Assembly: GCA_032718475.1 (NCBI GenBank)
Contig: JAUCBJ010008237.1
Span: 1-64,000 of the forward strand
Direction: 5' to 3'
Origin: Nemertoderma westbladi
Taxonomy: Eukaryota; Xenacoelomorpha; Nemertodermatida; Nemertodermatidae
Length of the DNA stretch: 64,000 bases
In this document: positions 63,801-64,000 of the stretch, one piece after another
Layout: each line of letters opens with the position of its first letter
Position numbering within the stretch: position 1 is the first letter of the stretch
Program-made: the position numbers and the translations under genes
The notes under the pieces: generated by a model
Told to the model about the DNA's origin: nothing
Seen by the model: the letters and a program-made list of their open reading frames with translations, nothing else
Database searches by the model: none

Positions 63801-64000
63801 GCAAAATTGTTACCATTCGATTCGCCATATTAAAATATGCAAAATTTTCCAATAATTGTATAATTTTTTCACCCATAAGAATAAAACTAAAAATGTCTAA
63901 ACTGAACCCCCTGGCAATACATTGTAAAATAGACAACAATTAACATTTACGATGAAACAAATTACAATTAAAACAACAATTTTGGGACGTCATGGGGAGT

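Noticed and set aside
63686-63943. 85- and 82-residue frames on both strands
   Set aside because: They include the poly-C run (Pro or Gly repeats) within a dispersed repeat.

Overview
The window is nuclear DNA of an invertebrate animal. It has AT-rich intergenic DNA, a host gene split by GT-AG introns, and several classes of metazoan transposable element (BEL/Pao, Ty3/gypsy, RTE-like LINEs, foldback-like elements, MITEs). I cannot fix the phylum. The palindromes TAGGCCTA and TACCGGTA and their half-sites recur across the whole window, and the 15-bp-unit inverted arms recall the foldback (TU) elements described in sea urchins, but neither is decisive.

Region 1 (1-7618) is the 3' half of a BEL/Pao LTR retrotransposon. 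It holds RNase H and integrase with one frame break near 1785, then a 0.9-kb array of 32- and 36-bp repeats, then an intact 844-residue ORF (3774-6308) where an env gene could sit. That ORF combines a DEDD-type (RNase D/EXD1-like) 3'-5' exonuclease fold, a charged helix and three CCHC zinc knuckles. A stem-loop, a polypurine tract and a probable 3' LTR follow. This ORF is the most novel-looking item here.

Region 2 (8922-21128) is a complete LTR insertion. Its 1.16-kb LTRs look identical apart from one extra 10-bp unit, and a 5-bp target duplication (ACATT) flanks them. The inside keeps Gag and protease, but reverse transcriptase and the integrase core are missing, a TGA interrupts the Gag zinc knuckle, and the 3' quarter carries an unrecognised eroded coding sequence. 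It appears recent yet non-autonomous.

Region 3 (21.4-25.6 kb) holds host coding sequence: two probable 3' exons of an unidentified plus-strand gene, and an uninterrupted minus-strand TMEM192-like gene (lysosomal membrane protein).

Region 4 (26-38.2 kb) is repeat-dense: three minisatellites; the 3' end of a LINE-like ORF with a CCHC motif and candidate PD-(D/E)XK motif; two 5'-truncated RTE-like insertions with target duplications; two foldback-like elements whose arms are 15/17-bp repeats in opposite orientation, one enclosing a decayed Ty3/gypsy pol segment; and a 0.5-kb MITE.

Region 5 (39534-55195, minus strand) is a complete 12-coding-exon gene for a GAT1-like (SLC6A1 group) sodium/chloride-coupled neurotransmitter transporter. 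The exon model gives 622 residues with all splice phases consistent. Its introns hold RTE copies (one with a 31-bp target duplication), a perfect hairpin MITE and a tRNA-like sequence.

Region 6 (55.2-64 kb) has no recognisable gene. It holds dispersed repeats, a MITE with long inverted ends, and a cluster of ACGT motifs near 63.3 kb.
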